Below, one piece after another: positions 46,061 to 47,749 of a stretch of DNA of 47,749 nucleotides. The translations under genes and the position numbers were made by a program. The DNA is from Emmonsiellopsis sp. PD_33 (taxonomy: Eukaryota > Ascomycota > Eurotiomycetes > Onygenales > Ajellomycetaceae). The notes beneath the pieces were generated by a model. That model searched no databases. It was not told the DNA's origin and saw only the letters and a program-made list of their open reading frames with translations. The DNA is taken from the NCBI GenBank assembly GCA_032988165.1, contig JANTQF010000271.1, positions 1 through 47,749 on the forward strand, written 5' to 3'. Each line of letters begins with the position of its first letter. The first letter of the stretch is position 1.

Positions 46061-47314
46061 ATGCATATTTCCTGGGAGTCTGGCCGTGCACCGCTGGTCG
46101 TCACGGCCGACACGCCGGATTTTGATCCCGTTACTCTACAGCACTTTAGAGACGAGGGGTACCAGGTGTCTTATCTGCCATATAATGGCGTGCAGAAGGA
46201 ATATATCAGTCAATTGCACTCGCTGGAGGATCCATTGGAGCTGGGGGATAAATATGCCATCGTTGGTGCGTCAATTAAATCATGCCCATACCCAGATAAT
46301 AGTTCCCGCTAACGCCCCCAACCCCTATCACCAGCATACGGCGAAGCCGCCGCCCTCGTACTCCAAGCCTGCACAAAGCCCATGCCAAAGCTCCGCGCCG
46401 TAGTCGCGTACTACCCCACGCGCCTCCCCCAGCCATTCGGCGGCTTCCCCTCCCAACTCGTCCTAAAAGTCCACCTAGCAGGCAGCCAGAACTTCAGCGG
46501 CAAATACCACTGCTACAACTACGTGCACTCGCAGGTTGGCTTTGCGGAGACCGATGTACCCGAGTACGACGAGATTAGCGCGCGGCTGGCGTGGTCGCGG
46601 ACGCTGGCGTGTTTGCGCGAGGGGTTTGAGATTCATAGGGATATTGAGAGTGTGTGGGAGCAGCATGTTAATGCGCGGTATTGGGGTGGGGATAGGCCTG
46701 GGGATGTGGAGGCGTTGATGGGGACGATGACAGAGGATGCGTATTTGAATTTCGTCCCGACGATGGTGGGGGGTATGTAACTATACCATGCACTGCCTCC
46801 CCTATCCAACTCACGCTCTTTCGTGAGCTAACTCATCCCCCCCTTTTTTTCCTTTCACGTAGGATCCGGCCACGACGCCCTCTCCACCTTCTACGCCAAC
46901 TACTTCATCCCGGGCAACCCGCCGTCGCTAAAGATCCGCCTCCTCTCCCGCACCGTCGGCACCGATCACATCGTTGATGAAATGTACGTCACGTTTAGAC
47001 ATACGCAGGAAGTCCCCTGGATGTTACCGGGCGTGCCGCCGACGGACAAGGAAGTTTCCATCGCGGTTGTGAGCATCGTGACGGTCCGCGGTGGGAAGGT
47101 GTGTCATGAGAATGTCTATTGGGATCAGGCGAGTGTGCTTGTGCAGGTTGGGCTTTTGGATGCGAGGAATGTGCCCGGGGGGTTTAAGGAGAAGGAGAAT
47201 GGGAATGTGGAGGGCGGGGCGAATGGTTTGCCGGTTGTTGGGGCGGAAGAGGCGAGAAAGGTGCTTGATGAGGGGTCTGTGGGGAGTAATGGGTTACTCG
47301 AGGAGTCAGGATAG
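46061..47314 (+). CDS. Dienelactone-hydrolase-like / SnoaL-like two-domain protein
   Basis: Exons are 46061-46265, 46335-46772 and 46863-47314 (introns 69 and 90 nt; donors GTGCGT and GTATGT), giving 364 residues. The N-terminal part (about 1-210) looks like the dienelactone hydrolase branch of alpha/beta hydrolases: DEGYQVSYLPYNG, then KYAIVAYGEAAALVLQAC at the nucleophile elbow, then LRAVVAYYPTRLPQPFGGFP. The elbow of active enzymes is GxCxG, whereas here it reads AYGEA, so the catalytic Cys is missing. The C-terminal part (about 211-364) resembles SnoaL/NTF2-like folds (ALSTFYANYFIPGNPP, TVGTDHIVDEMYVTFRHT, CHENVYWDQASVLVQVGLLD). A non-classical or lost hydrolase activity is likely. An in-frame ATG at 45962 would add 33 basic residues; 46061 has the better fit. 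Confidence 0.85.
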
Positions 47315-47629
47315 GGATTTTGTAGGGTTTGGATTTTAGCGTTTTGGTTATGGGTTTCGTGAGCTATGTTACGGACTGTATATATATATAATGGTCACGC
47401 TTGGTGCATTTGTACACGCAGATTGTGACCCCCTATTTTTATAAGGAGCGGCAACGTTGATACAATTATTCCATGCCTATCCACAAACACATTTCCTCAC
47501 CCCATCCCGGACATCTCTCCAGTTATAACCCCCTTAACAACCCCCCCAACCCCTCAATCTCCCTACTAACCGCATCCTTACTCTTCAGCGTCCTAACACT
47601 CGCCCTCTGCGCAACAGGAATAATTCTAC
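47315..47629. other. 3' flank of the DLH/SnoaL-like gene
   Basis: Contains a TATATATATATA stretch near 47,380-47,392 and a C-rich stretch at about 47,500-47,560. No gene seen on either strand. Confidence 0.5.
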
Positions 47630-47749
47630 ATGGCGAATCCCAAAGGTAGCGTGAGTCAGTCGCTTCCAAAAATACTCGACCATGGGAAGGAGGAGATCGC
47701 GGAGTTTTATGGGAAATGCGAGGCTATTACGGAGAGGTTACTTGAGGCT
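47630..47749 (+). CDS. Possible 5' end of an unidentified gene, running off the window
   Basis: From the ATG at 47630 (context CTACATGGCG) forty codons stay open to the window end: MANPKGSVSQSLPKILDHGK and then a Glu/Lys-rich amphipathic stretch. The pattern of an acidic/basic helix with Cys (EFYGKCEAITERLLEA) weakly recalls the helical N-terminal region of 2-oxoglutarate/Fe(II) oxygenases, but this is too short to assign. It could also be an internal exon. Confidence 0.4.
   Translation, partial: MANPKGSVSQSLPKILDHGKEEIAEFYGKCEAITERLLEA

Noticed and set aside
47464..47600. Minus-strand coding sequence at the right end
   Set aside because: All three minus frames are closed by stops within a short distance.

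Overview
The window looks like a chromosome segment of a filamentous ascomycete. The best guess is an onygenalean fungus (Blastomyces/Histoplasma group), because gene-dense DNA of balanced composition sits beside a long AT-rich block full of Ty3/gypsy relics. Genes have short introns (48-90 nt) with GTAAGT-like donors and CTAAC-like branch sites. The species assignment is inference; the gene calls rest on translated motifs and splice sites read by eye.

Left gene-rich part (1-18,426). A seven-exon minus-strand gene encodes a very large DNMT5-type protein (cytosine-5 DNA methyltransferase, zinc finger, SNF2 ATPase and RING). Its 3' end is lost in a poly-C intron at the window edge. It is followed by CstF-64/RNA15 (minus), divergent from prohibitin-2 (plus), a decayed RCC1-like fragment (minus), the arginine methyltransferase RMT2 (minus), two inverted TA-flanked MITEs, and a secreted ferritin-like Rds1-type protein (plus).

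Central block (about 18,427-44,951). Over about 26.5 kb I found no CG dinucleotide at all, although CA and TG remain common. The block is built from decayed transposons and tandem repeats. They include a transposase-like relic kept in one frame for at least 2.5 kb, a complete 5.6-kb chromodomain Ty3/gypsy element with 254-bp LTRs and TTAGA target duplications, and a 9.4-kb Ty3/gypsy element on the minus strand with 151-bp LTRs and an extra decayed ORF downstream of its chromodomain. The two LTRs of the first element differ only by transitions, and at 13 places one has CA where the other has TG. That is the footprint of C-to-T change at ancestral CpG sites on opposite strands.

Right part (44,952-47,749). 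Ordinary composition returns abruptly. An intron-containing tRNA-Lys(CUU) lies about 130 bp past the edge of the block, followed by a three-exon dienelactone-hydrolase-like/SnoaL-like fusion gene and the possible first 40 codons of another gene running off the window.

The most interesting idea is the pairing of a DNMT5-type (CG-maintenance family) methyltransferase gene with a transposon block stripped of every CpG. Methyl-CpG deamination, or a CpG-directed RIP-like process, would explain the block. The causal link is inference.
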